From the NCBI GenBank assembly GCA_900553905.1, contig USFL01000082.1, positions 1 to 6,702 of the forward strand: a stretch of 6,702 bases of DNA. The letters run 5' to 3'. Shown one piece after another: positions 1-6,702 of the stretch; the stretch's first letter is position 1; each line of letters begins with the position of its first letter. Origin of the DNA: an uncultured Eubacteriales bacterium. GTDB lineage: Bacteria; Bacillota; Clostridia; Christensenellales; Aristaeellaceae. A program made the translations under genes and the position numbers. The notes beneath the pieces were generated by a model. It did no database searches, was not told the DNA's origin, and was given only the letters and a program-made list of their open reading frames with translations.

Positions 1-2650
1 CGGCGGTGTCCTGCGCGGCCTTGCGGCGCTTGTGTCCGTCGTCCTGCGCACGGCGCCTGTCAGATCCGGATGTCCCGGCGGGACGCGGGTCCTTGGGCCG
101 CTCCTCCCGTCCGGCGCGGCGGCGCGTCACGGCGGCCAGCGCTTCCTCCCAGGGGAGCTTGCGCAGCGCGATGTCCATCACCAGCAGCGCCAGCGCCAGC
201 CACAGAAGCATCGGGCGCAGCGCCGTCCGTCCCGTTGCCGGAGATACGGGCGTCGCCCAGAAATCCGCCTCACTTGTCAGCACGCGACCGCCCGTGCGGG
301 CCGCGAGTTCCTCCAGGCTTTGGTTCGGCTGCACGCGCAGGTCATATTCCCCGGAGAAGCCGCACACCGCGCCGCCTTCCTGCGCATGGACGGTTCCATC
401 CGCGCCCGTATAGGTGACGCGCACGGCGTAGGCGCCCTCCTGCGCAGAGGATAGCTCGCCCTCGTATTGACCGGGGGCGGTTTCATCGAGGCGAAGGGTC
501 TCCTGCGTGCCGTCGGGCAACGTCACTACGGCCTCCGCCGCGCCCGAAGCGGCCTGCGCCAGCGTATAACGGATGTGCACCGCCCCGTCCTTAGCCTGCG
601 CAGTCAATTCGCCCTCGCGCTGCGCGCCGGGAAGCAGGCGGGAAAGCACGCCGCCGAAGAAACGCGGCGCATCCTGCCAGGCCATGAAAGCGGCGGTCCA
701 CGCCCCCTCCACATCGCTGGTCCAGGCGGCCACCTTGCCGGCGCCCGCGTTCCACCACGAAAGCAGCGGGTCCTCGGTATCGCTGGCCAGCGTCACGGTC
801 GCGGTGGGCTTTTCCGCGGCGCACAGATAACCGTCCACCTGCGGCAGTCCATCGAAGCCGGACAGCGTCTGCGCTTCGAGGATCACGGGCGTAAAGGTAT
901 GGTTTTTCACATAGCTGTCGCTCACCAGCATGGTTTCCTTGGTAAAGATCTTGGGAATGCTGTCGAACTCGCCCACCTCATAGGCGCGTCCTCCCCCCAG
1001 TGTGGACAAGAGGCGCATCAGCTGCGCATTGGCGTCGGTGCCCACGGCCACGGTGGTCAGCGTGATGCCGGACCTTTGCATCGCCAGGGCGATGTCCTGA
1101 AAGCCCGTATCGGCGGGCTGGCCGTCGGAGAGAAAGATGACGTGTTTCTGGGGCGTCTGGGCGGCCTGCAGCACGCGGTAGGCCTCATCCAGCGCGGAAT
1201 AGAAAGCCGTGCCGCCGTCTGCGCGCAAAGTTCCGATCAGGCTCTGCACATCCTCCAGGCTGCTCACGCTCTGGAAGGGCACCACCCATTTGGCCGTATC
1301 GTCGAAGCCGATCACGCCGATGTTATCGCGTTCGCTCAGCACCTCCACGGCGCTCATGGCGGCTTCCTTGGCCGCTTCGATGCGCGAAGCGCCAAACTGC
1401 CCGCTGGTCATGCTGCCTGATTTGTCGATACAGATCACCAGCGACAGGGCCGGCATGCGCTGCTTGTTGCGCACGTCGATGGTCACGGGCAGGAGCGCTT
1501 CAAGGTCCGTGCCCCGATAGCCTCCCAGGGCGTAGCTGGTATCGCCGCCCAGCACCAGCAGGCCGCGTCCCAGCGTGCGGACGGCCTGGTCCAGCGCCTG
1601 CCACTGCTTCTGCGCGGCGGCGGCATAATCGATGTTGTTGAGCACCACCGCGTCATAGGCCAGGTAGCCGTCCGCGCCGGAGGGCATGGCCGCAGGGCGG
1701 ATGCGCTCCACCCGCATGCCGGATGCGGAGAACAGCTTTTCCGCCGTGCCGGCTTCCTCCACCAGCAGTACGTTTGGCGCGCCCAGCACGCGCGCGTAGG
1801 CCGCAAGGCGGTTGTTCTGGCTCTGCGTATCCTCCCCGCTGACCAACCGCGCCTCATAGGTGACCACGCCGGTCTTGTGCGTCATAAGGGAAAAAGCATA
1901 GCGGTTTTCCCCAGCCTTGAGCGATACCTCGCGGGTGTCGGTGGCCTCGCCGTTCTGGTACAGAACCAGCGTGGCTGTCATGTCCGCATTCGCGTCGATG
2001 GTGACGGAAAGGGGCACCGCCTGTCCCTCGTATGCCTCGGCGGGAGCGGTCAGCTCGCTGATCTGGGCATCCGGTCCCAACGCCGTCTCCAGCGGCAGCA
2101 CGTCCACGCGCACGCCTGCGGCGGCCAACAGGTCCACCGTGGAGGCGGACAGATCCGCCTTGCCATCGCTGATCACGGTCATGCCGCCGCTTCCGCCGCT
2201 TGGCAGAAGGGCCGCCGCCAGACGCAGCGCGCCGTCCAGGTCGCTGCCCGACCGGTCCACGCTGGCGCTCACGCCCGAAAAGGCGGGCTCATCCCCGGCA
2301 GGCGTATCCACCATGGCGTCCGCCCCGAAGGCGATCACGCCCGCTTCCTGCCCCAGCGGCAGGCGCGCGAGCGCACGGCTGACCCCTTCCTCCGCTTGCG
2401 CGTGAAGCTGGCGGATGGAATCCGACACGTCCATCACGACCCACCTTTGCGCCGCGCCCGATGTGGTCAGAACCGACGGACCGGCCACGGCCAGCGCCAG
2501 CACAAGGCACAGAAACAGGCGCGCGCAGAGCGTGACCCGCCTGCGCAACGACCCGCGGCGCACCCGGTAACGGCGGTCGATCAGCCACACCGCGGCCAGG
2601 CCCAGCGGAATCAGCGCCAGGGCCCAGAGCGATTCAAATGCCAGTCCCAC
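1..2650 (-). CDS. Large membrane protein with two VWA domains and a glutamine-amidotransferase-like domain (partial, C-terminus outside window)
   Basis: The frame runs from a GTG at 2650 to the left edge with no stop, giving 883 residues. Domains in order are: helix at about 5-24; Arg-rich loop (RRYRVRRGSLRRR); helix at about 41-58; first VWA (about 70-190) with DVSDS (D74, S76, S78) and ISDG (D162); a beta-rich Ig-like segment (about 195-288); a class I amidotransferase-like domain (about 292-390) with YDAVVLNNID, LLVLGGD, YALGGY and LEALLPV; and a second VWA (about 402-575) with a complete metal site, DKSGS (D409, S411, S413), T481 and SDG (D509). A C-terminal beta-rich region follows, with SWWNAGAGKVAAW, a helix at about 812-830, and a charged tail of at least 53 residues. 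The amidotransferase-like domain contains no cysteine, so it is probably non-catalytic and structural. The GTG start is fixed by a strong Shine-Dalgarno and an in-frame upstream TGA. Positive-inside topology puts the VWA domains outside and the tail inside the cytoplasm. It is likely the membrane partner of the BatA-like protein, and the role is unproven. Confidence 0.9.
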   Translation of the reverse strand, partial: MGLAFESLWALALIPLGLAAVWLIDRRYRVRRGSLRRRVTLCARLFLCLVLALAVAGPSVLTTSGAAQRWVVMDVSDSIRQLHAQAEEGVSRALARLPLGQEAGVIAFGADAMVDTPAGDEPAFSGVSASVDRSGSDLDGALRLAAALLPSGGSGGMTVISDGKADLSASTVDLLAAAGVRVDVLPLETALGPDAQISELTAPAEAYEGQAVPLSVTIDANADMTATLVLYQNGEATDTREVSLKAGENRYAFSLMTHKTGVVTYEARLVSGEDTQSQNNRLAAYARVLGAPNVLLVEEAGTAEKLFSASGMRVERIRPAAMPSGADGYLAYDAVVLNNIDYAAAAQKQWQALDQAVRTLGRGLLVLGGDTSYALGGYRGTDLEALLPVTIDVRNKQRMPALSLVICIDKSGSMTSGQFGASRIEAAKEAAMSAVEVLSERDNIGVIGFDDTAKWVVPFQSVSSLEDVQSLIGTLRADGGTAFYSALDEAYRVLQAAQTPQKHVIFLSDGQPADTGFQDIALAMQRSGITLTTVAVGTDANAQLMRLLSTLGGGRAYEVGEFDSIPKIFTKETMLVSDSYVKNHTFTPVILEAQTLSGFDGLPQVDGYLCAAEKPTATVTLASDTEDPLLSWWNAGAGKVAAWTSDVEGAWTAAFMAWQDAPRFFGGVLSRLLPGAQREGELTAQAKDGAVHIRYTLAQAASGAAEAVVTLPDGTQETLRLDETAPGQYEGELSSAQEGAYAVRVTYTGADGTVHAQEGGAVCGFSGEYDLRVQPNQSLEELAARTGGRVLTSEADFWATPVSPATGRTALRPMLLWLALALLVMDIALRKLPWEEALAAVTRRRAGREERPKDPRPAGTSGSDRRRAQDDGHKRRKAAQDTA

Positions 2651-4415
2651 GGCGGCTCACCTCCCATTCCAGCAGCATCACGGCAAACAGCGCCGCAAGC
2701 ACCCAGCCGGTCCACTCGCGGTAGCTGGATGTATCCCGCGCCTGCGCGCCCTCCGTGGATGCGGGCACCGTCAGGGTGTCGCTTTCCTCCGGCGGAATGT
2801 GCAAGGCAAACGCCGTTTCCCGCACCTGTCCGTCCGCAAGGGTTTCCACGAGACGGTACACGCCGGGCGCGTCCGTATCGGCAAAGTCGGTTCCCTCCAG
2901 AGCAATCTGCTGTCCATCCGGCGTCTCCACCCATGCGGACTCGCTGCGCGCGTCCAGCGCAAACGAAACGGGCGCGCCGCAGCCGGCCGCCTCCACGGAA
3001 GCGGCCGCGTCCGGCAGAAGCCAGGAAAGCAGGTTTTGCACCATCACCGGAAAGTCCGCCTTGAGGGGCAGGTTGCTGTCATGCAGGTCGAAGCCCAGCG
3101 CAGCCGCGCGCCGTCCCTCGCCTTCGGACAGGGCCAGCAGCGTCTCGCCGCCCGAAAGCAGCACGGGCGTGCCTCCCGCAAGCGGTCTGAAGGAACGGAT
3201 GGCCACGTCCGTAAGCAGCAGATGCTCACAGATCTCCGCCGCTTCCGCGTCCACGGCAGCGCGCAGGGTTCCTCCGTCCCCCTGCACGGCCTCGCCGGGC
3301 GTGATGCCCAAAATCGGCTCCGGCGGATTCACGGCCCAGATGGCCCCCGTCTCCGGCAGGGCTTCCGGCAAAACGCCATCATAGATATACAGATCGCATC
3401 CGGCGGCGGCCTGCGCATCCTGCGGACCGGCCAGCACCAGATTGAGTTCCGGCCGAAGGCGAAGCGCCTCCTCCAGAAACACGTTCCCCTCCGTCACCAG
3501 CAGAGCCGTATACTGCCGCCGGCTCTGCTCCACAGCCCAGCGCGTATCGTCCACGGCCAGCGCGCCGCCGGGCGATACGCGCGCCATGGCGCTGCGCGTG
3601 CCCTCCGGCACGGTCAGAAGCACGCCCTGACTCTCCCCGTCGGCCAGCGAAACGGCGCGCACGTCGCACAGTGCGCCGTCCGCGTAGCACTCCACCTCCA
3701 CCTGCGCATCCCCGCCCCAGCTGACGAGGCGCACAAAGGCCGTGTTTTCCTCCGGCTGCAGGCTCATGTCCATCAGGCTCACGTTGGGCGCGCTTTCCCC
3801 CACCGCGCACAGGTTCGCCTCCGGCGGGATCTCCACGGCGCTGTCGGTGAACACGTAGATCTCCATGCCGGGCGCCTCGCGCCGCATGGCCGCCGCCAGC
3901 GACAACGCACCGGACAGGTCCGCGCCGCCGTTGCCCGCTTCCAGCCCCCGGATGACGCTTCCGGCCATCGCATGGTCCGTGCTGCGCGACACCAGCGGCG
4001 AAAACGACTGACCCGCCGCAAGCACCGTAACCGCATCCCCATCGCGCATGCCCTCCAGCAGGCCCAGGGCCTGCCGCTTCGCGTCCTCCAGGCGGGACAG
4101 TCCCTCACCGTCCACGGCCTGCATGCTGGCGGACAGGTCGAAAATGAACACGCGCTCGCCCCCCAGGCCGCCCGCGGTAACCGGGCGCATCAGCGCAAGC
4201 GAAAGCAGCGCCACCATCGCCAGCTGCAGCCACAGAAGCAGCTGGCTCCTAAGCCGCTGAAACGGCCGGTTCTGACGGGTGCGTTCCTCGGTTTTTTTCC
4301 ACAAAACCAGGCTCGGCACCGGTGTGCGCCGGGCCTTCCTTTTGAGCAAATACAGCGCGATCACCGGCAGGACGCCAAGAAACGCCCAGGCTCCCGCGGG
4401 ATTCAGCCATTCCAT
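2634..4415 (-). CDS. BatA-like membrane protein with VWA domain
   Basis: The protein has 593 residues. The N-terminus matches the BatA/aerotolerance N-terminal type: MEWLNP, a helix at about 8-24, a strongly basic loop (25-57), and a second helix at about 58-77. A VWA domain (about 87-195) has the metal-site motif DLSAS (D93, S95, S97) and a second acidic strand YVFTDS (D191). The usual MIDAS threonine in the GGTDL-type motif is alanine here (GGADLSGAL, A165). The middle of the protein looks like Ig-like and degenerate amidotransferase-like folds: LLVTEGNVFLEEAL, then CDLYIYDGVLP, and a later AALGFDLHDSNLPL block ending in NLLSWLLP. A final helix (about 569-584) is followed by a short basic tail. 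The positive-inside rule puts the VWA and later domains outside the cytoplasm. The gene overlaps the next by 17 bases. It is probably part of a membrane complex with that product; the substrate is unknown. Confidence 0.9.
   Translation of the reverse strand: MEWLNPAGAWAFLGVLPVIALYLLKRKARRTPVPSLVLWKKTEERTRQNRPFQRLRSQLLLWLQLAMVALLSLALMRPVTAGGLGGERVFIFDLSASMQAVDGEGLSRLEDAKRQALGLLEGMRDGDAVTVLAAGQSFSPLVSRSTDHAMAGSVIRGLEAGNGGADLSGALSLAAAMRREAPGMEIYVFTDSAVEIPPEANLCAVGESAPNVSLMDMSLQPEENTAFVRLVSWGGDAQVEVECYADGALCDVRAVSLADGESQGVLLTVPEGTRSAMARVSPGGALAVDDTRWAVEQSRRQYTALLVTEGNVFLEEALRLRPELNLVLAGPQDAQAAAGCDLYIYDGVLPEALPETGAIWAVNPPEPILGITPGEAVQGDGGTLRAAVDAEAAEICEHLLLTDVAIRSFRPLAGGTPVLLSGGETLLALSEGEGRRAAALGFDLHDSNLPLKADFPVMVQNLLSWLLPDAAASVEAAGCGAPVSFALDARSESAWVETPDGQQIALEGTDFADTDAPGVYRLVETLADGQVRETAFALHIPPEESDTLTVPASTEGAQARDTSSYREWTGWVLAALFAVMLLEWEVSRRGTGI
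2657..2665 (-). promoter_or_regulatory. Shine-Dalgarno GGGAGGTGA inside the BatA-like gene
   Basis: This near-perfect site lies within the last codons of the BatA-like gene, 6 bases upstream of the GTG at 2650. The TGA inside it (2659-2657) is in frame with the downstream gene, so no start further upstream is possible. It points to translational coupling of the two membrane proteins. Confidence 0.75.
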
Positions 4416-4424
4416 CGCGTCTTA

Positions 4425-4433
4425 TTCCCCCTC
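4425..4433 (-). promoter_or_regulatory. Shine-Dalgarno GAGGGGGAA for the BatA-like gene
   Basis: This purine run lies in the 25-base gap after the DUF58 stop, 9 bases upstream of the ATG at 4415. It supports that start, and the N-terminal MEWLNP that follows is typical of BatA-type proteins. The gap is too short to hold a separate promoter and terminator. Confidence 0.6.
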
Positions 4434-4440
4434 TTGTGAA

Positions 4441-5301
4441 TCAGGCGACCAGCCCGGCGGCGCTAAGCGCGCGGATGAGCTGGTCCTCAAACGGCTCCTC
4501 CGGTATGATCAGGCCATGGCACACCCCCCGCGCCCGACAGAAGGCGGCCACCTCCTCCACATAGGCGCGCGCAGTTTCGCGGTAGCGCCGCAGCGCCTCG
4601 TAGCCTCCGGCGGTGAGGAAGCGCTCACCCGTCTCGCTGTCTACCAGCTCGGCCGTGTCCTCCAGCTGCGGGTCCCATTCGGCGGCGCTCCACACCTGCA
4701 GGACGGAGGTTTCCTGCTTGCGGTACAAAAGCGAGAGCACGGCTTGCTCCCAGCCGTCCAGCAGGTCGCCGATGAGCACGGACGCACCCCTGCCGCCCGC
4801 GAGCCTCATGGCCGGCACGGCGGTTTCGATCATCGCGCGCCCCTGGGGCCGCGTGTCCTCCAGAAACGCGGACAGCTCCGGGTAACAGTGCCGGCCCCGG
4901 AGCGGGCGCGTATGCCGCTCTCCCCCGCCGCCCAGGGTATGCACCGTCACGCTGTCGCCGCCGCACAGGCACAGGTAGCCCAGCGTCTGCGCCAGCTGGC
5001 ACGCAGGCTCCCATTTGCCGAAATCCATGGAGGCGCTCGCGTCCACGATCAGATGGACGCGCTGCTCCTGCTCCTCCATGAACAGCTTCAAAAACAGCTT
5101 TTCAAAGCGCGCGTAGGCGTTCCAGTCCACGCGGCGGATGTCGTCGCCCGCCGCGTATTCGCGGAAGTCCGAAAACTCCACGCTGCTGCCCAGCGCGCGC
5201 GAACGCCGCAGTCCCCCCGAACCGCCCGACGCCGGATGGCGCATGCGCAGGGCCAAAGCGTCCAGGCGCTTCAGAAACGAATCGCTCAGCATCATGCTCA
5301 T
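4441..5301 (-). CDS. DUF58 domain protein (VWA-like MoxR partner)
   Basis: This is a soluble protein of 286 residues, the normal size for the family. The diagnostic DUF58 signature runs from about residue 43 to 64, with FSDFREYAAGDDIRRVDWNA, followed by a helix with Lys/Leu/Phe-rich character. A VWA-like strand follows with the metal-site motif DASAS (D87, S89, S91). A second conserved strand, LIGDLLDGW (176-184), carries the second acidic cluster. No signal peptide or membrane helix is seen, so it should be cytoplasmic beside MoxR. DUF58 proteins are almost always encoded next to MoxR and are thought to be its direct partner or adaptor; their biochemistry is poorly known. The start is uncertain by two or three codons because ATG occurs at residues 1, 3 and 4. 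The stop lies 25 bases before the next gene. Confidence 0.95.
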   Translation of the reverse strand: MSMMLSDSFLKRLDALALRMRHPASGGSGGLRRSRALGSSVEFSDFREYAAGDDIRRVDWNAYARFEKLFLKLFMEEQEQRVHLIVDASASMDFGKWEPACQLAQTLGYLCLCGGDSVTVHTLGGGGERHTRPLRGRHCYPELSAFLEDTRPQGRAMIETAVPAMRLAGGRGASVLIGDLLDGWEQAVLSLLYRKQETSVLQVWSAAEWDPQLEDTAELVDSETGERFLTAGGYEALRRYRETARAYVEEVAAFCRARGVCHGLIIPEEPFEDQLIRALSAAGLVA

Positions 5302-5309
5302 CCTCTCCC
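5302..5309 (-). promoter_or_regulatory. Shine-Dalgarno GGGAGAGG for the DUF58 gene
   Basis: The motif lies between the MoxR stop and the DUF58 gene and directly abuts the first ATG (5301). Its spacing is better for the in-frame ATG codons at 5295 (6 bases) or 5292 (9 bases). The true start may therefore be two or three codons later than the one annotated. Confidence 0.5.
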
Positions 5310-5312
5310 GCT

Positions 5313-6293
5313 TCAGCCGCGCGGAAGCTGCTTAAGCAGCGCGGCGATCACGCCTTCCACCGTTTCGCCCTGCGCCATGCCCTCGAAGCTCAGGGCGATG
5401 CGGTGCCTGAGGCATGCGGGCGCAACGGCTTCGATGTCCTCAAAGGCCACGTTGTAGCGCCCGTTCATCAGCGCGCGGGCGCGTGAGGTGGCTATCAGCG
5501 CCTGCGCCGCGCGCGGGCTGGCTCCAAAGCGCACGCAGCGGCGCACCAGCTCCGGGCTCTGGTCCAGTTCGGGATGCGTGGCCAATACCAGCCGCAGCGC
5601 GAAATCGCGCACAGCCTGCGCCACGGGCACCTCCTGCGCCACTGCGCGCAGGCCCATGAGCGTCTCCGCATTGGCGACGCACCCGGCATGGCTGGTCTGG
5701 GGCACGGTGGTCAGTCCCACGATTTCCGCCAGCTCTTCCAGCGTTGGGAAATCCACCAGGATTTTCAGCATGAAGCGGTCCAGCTGCGCCTCCGGCAGAG
5801 GGTAGGTGCCCTCCTGCTCCATGGGGTTCTGCGTGGCCAGCACGAAGTAGGGCTCCGAAAGCGCATGCGTTTCGCCGCCCACGGTGACGGAGTGCTCCTG
5901 CATGGCTTCCAGCAGCGCCGCCTGCGTTTTGGGCGTAGCGCGGTTGATTTCGTCCGCCAGCACGATGGAGGCGAACAGCGGTCCCTTGCGAAAGCGGAAC
6001 TCGTTGCCTGCGTCGGTCTTGACGATGATGTTGGTGCCGGTGATATCGGCGGGCATCAGGTCGGGCGTGAACTGGATGCGGCTGAACGGCAGGTCGAACA
6101 CGCTGGAGAGCGTGCGCACCAGGCGCGTCTTGCCCAGGCCCGGCACGCCCTCCAGCAGCACGTTGCCGCCCGCGATCAGCGCGGTGAGCAGCTGCTCCAC
6201 CACGCGCTCCTGCCCGATGATCTCCTTGGCGATTTCACTCCGGATGGCCTGTACCGTATCAAAAAAGGACTTGATCTGCTCCTGTGGAATCAT
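5313..6293 (-). CDS. MoxR-family AAA+ ATPase
   Basis: This is a cytoplasmic ATPase of the MoxR branch of AAA+ proteins, thought to remodel or activate VWA-containing partners using ATP. The 326 residues match the usual family length. Motifs numbered from the chosen start are: a pre-ATPase helix with EIIGQERVVEQLL (24-36), Walker A GVPGLGKT (49-56), the PDLMPADITGT segment (78-88), Walker B with LADEINRA (112-119, catalytic D114-E115), sensor 1 ATQNP (153-157), an arginine finger in LDRF (R173), and sensor 2 GASPRAAQAL (R261). All key residues are present, so the enzyme should be active. A start 21 bases further upstream (6314) would overlap the previous gene by four bases, but the AGGAGG site supports 6293. 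The gene ends 11 bases before the DUF58 gene, the classic partner, and the two are very probably co-transcribed. The family assignment is secure; the client is unknown. Confidence 0.96.
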   Translation of the reverse strand: MIPQEQIKSFFDTVQAIRSEIAKEIIGQERVVEQLLTALIAGGNVLLEGVPGLGKTRLVRTLSSVFDLPFSRIQFTPDLMPADITGTNIIVKTDAGNEFRFRKGPLFASIVLADEINRATPKTQAALLEAMQEHSVTVGGETHALSEPYFVLATQNPMEQEGTYPLPEAQLDRFMLKILVDFPTLEELAEIVGLTTVPQTSHAGCVANAETLMGLRAVAQEVPVAQAVRDFALRLVLATHPELDQSPELVRRCVRFGASPRAAQALIATSRARALMNGRYNVAFEDIEAVAPACLRHRIALSFEGMAQGETVEGVIAALLKQLPRG

Positions 6294-6302
6294 GCCCCGT
6301 AT

Positions 6303-6308
6303 CCTCCT
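6303..6308 (-). promoter_or_regulatory. Shine-Dalgarno AGGAGG deciding the MoxR start
   Basis: A perfect AGGAGG on the minus strand sits 9 bases upstream of the ATG at 6293-6291. The frame also contains two earlier ATG codons (6314-6312 and 6311-6309), but no purine-rich motif precedes them. One of them overlaps the upstream stop as ATGA. The motif therefore favours the ATG at 6293. Confidence 0.7.
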
Positions 6309-6310
6309 CA

Positions 6311-6702
6311 TCATTGCGCAAGCGCGTTAAAGTACGTTTCGACCCACTGCCGGGCGTAGGCGGGCAGGCCCGCGTCCTGCGCGGCTTCCACGGCCGCCTC
6401 GCGGTACTCCGGCAGGGCCTGCCGGTAGGGCACGCTGCCCTCCAGGCTGCCCGCACCATTTCCGGCCTCCGCCTCCAGAATCTCCCCCTCGCCCATCTGG
6501 CCGCGCTCGTTTTGAACCTCGCCGGATGTGCCCAGCCGTGTGGGGTCATAGATGGCCTCATAGGCCGCGACTTTCTTTTCCGGCGAGGCCGTGCCCTGCG
6601 CGGGCGCTGCCGCCTGCGCGGGATTCACACCCCCGTCCCCGTCGGACGAGCCCAGGCTGGCCCCGCCGCCGGGTTGCCCCTGTCCCTCCTGATCGCTCGC
6701 GC
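6311..6702 (-). CDS. C-terminal part of an unidentified protein encoded upstream of MoxR (partial, start outside window)
   Basis: The frame is open from the right edge to a TGA at 6313-6311 and gives 129 residues; the start is beyond the window. A GTG at 6626-6628 is in frame, but coding continues without a stop upstream of it, so it is probably an internal valine. The first 37 or so visible residues are low complexity, rich in Gly, Gln, Ser, Ala and Pro, like a flexible linker. A more ordered part follows, containing KKVAAYEAIYDPTRLGTSGE, an acidic Gly/Glu stretch, and a final helical segment with PYRQALPEYREAA and ARQWVETYFNAL. No membrane helix, VWA motif or ATPase motif is visible here. 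From memory, Firmicutes MoxR operons often begin with a membrane protein ending in a similar Tyr/Phe-rich tail, but I cannot name the family. It lies 17 bases upstream of the chosen MoxR start, so it is probably the promoter-proximal visible gene of the operon. Confidence 0.75.
   Translation of the reverse strand, partial: ASDQEGQGQPGGGASLGSSDGDGGVNPAQAAAPAQGTASPEKKVAAYEAIYDPTRLGTSGEVQNERGQMGEGEILEAEAGNGAGSLEGSVPYRQALPEYREAAVEAAQDAGLPAYARQWVETYFNALAQ

Noticed and set aside
171..4245. A short repeated string, CCACAGAAGCA, near 210 and near 4230
   Set aside because: Both copies encode Leu/Trp-rich parts of membrane helices (LLLWL-like). It is shared codon content, not a dispersed repeat.
2799..4439. 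A plus-strand open frame of 546 codons, with other long plus-strand frames at 467-1420, 1877-3064 and 4279-5457
   Set aside because: These lie opposite well-supported minus-strand genes, have Arg/His/Gln/Pro-rich translations with no recognisable domain, and are expected from GC-rich third codon positions in the real genes.
4416..4440. Possible promoter or terminator in the largest gap
   Set aside because: Only 25 bases, occupied by a Shine-Dalgarno, with no stem followed by a T-run and no credible -35/-10 pair.
6294..6314. MoxR start at the ATG at 6314, with an ATGA overlap to the upstream stop
   Set aside because: Overlap starts are common, but no Shine-Dalgarno precedes this ATG, whereas a perfect AGGAGG sits 9 bases before the ATG at 6293, and MIPQEQ is a natural N-terminus. 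It remains possible.
1..6702. A biological-conflict system or mobile island built on MoxR and VWA proteins
   Set aside because: No effector, nuclease, protease, integrase or repeat is visible, base composition is uniform, and the gene order fits the widespread chromosomal MoxR-DUF58-BatA type.

Overview
The window is a single, tightly packed cluster of five genes, all on the minus strand, so it reads from high to low coordinates. It is GC-rich and almost entirely coding: the gaps are 17, 11 and 25 bases, and the last junction is a 17-base overlap. Every internal gene has a purine-rich Shine-Dalgarno sequence (AGGAGG, GGGAGAGG, GAGGGGGAA, GGGAGGTGA). Strong Shine-Dalgarno use, this gene order and the protein types suggest a high-GC member of the Firmicutes, probably a clostridial lineage. 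That placement is inference; no marker gene is present.

Layout in transcription order: (1) 6702-6311, the C-terminal 129 residues of an unidentified protein with a Gly/Gln/Ser/Ala-rich linker and a compact acidic, aromatic tail. (2) 6293-5313, a complete MoxR-family AAA+ ATPase. (3) 5301-4441, a complete DUF58 protein with a degenerate von Willebrand factor A (VWA) fold. (4) 4415-2634, a BatA-like membrane protein with two N-terminal helices, a VWA domain and a C-terminal helix. (5) 2650 to the left edge, a very large membrane protein with two VWA domains flanking a glutamine-amidotransferase-like domain that lacks cysteine. Its C-terminus lies outside the window.

This is a recognisable MoxR-DUF58-VWA operon. 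MoxR ATPases of this kind are thought to act as chaperones that use ATP to remodel or activate VWA partners; the client is usually unknown. The positive-inside rule places MoxR and DUF58 in the cytoplasm. It places the VWA and amidotransferase-like domains of the two membrane proteins outside it, so energy or signal would have to pass through the short basic loops and the C-terminal tail. The core system is known; I did not find a clearly new one. The less ordinary points are a missing MIDAS threonine in the BatA-like protein, the composite architecture of the last protein with its charged cytoplasmic tail, and the unidentified first gene.

No RNA gene, mobile element, CRISPR array, terminator or convincing promoter was seen. 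The operon promoter and terminator must both lie outside the window.
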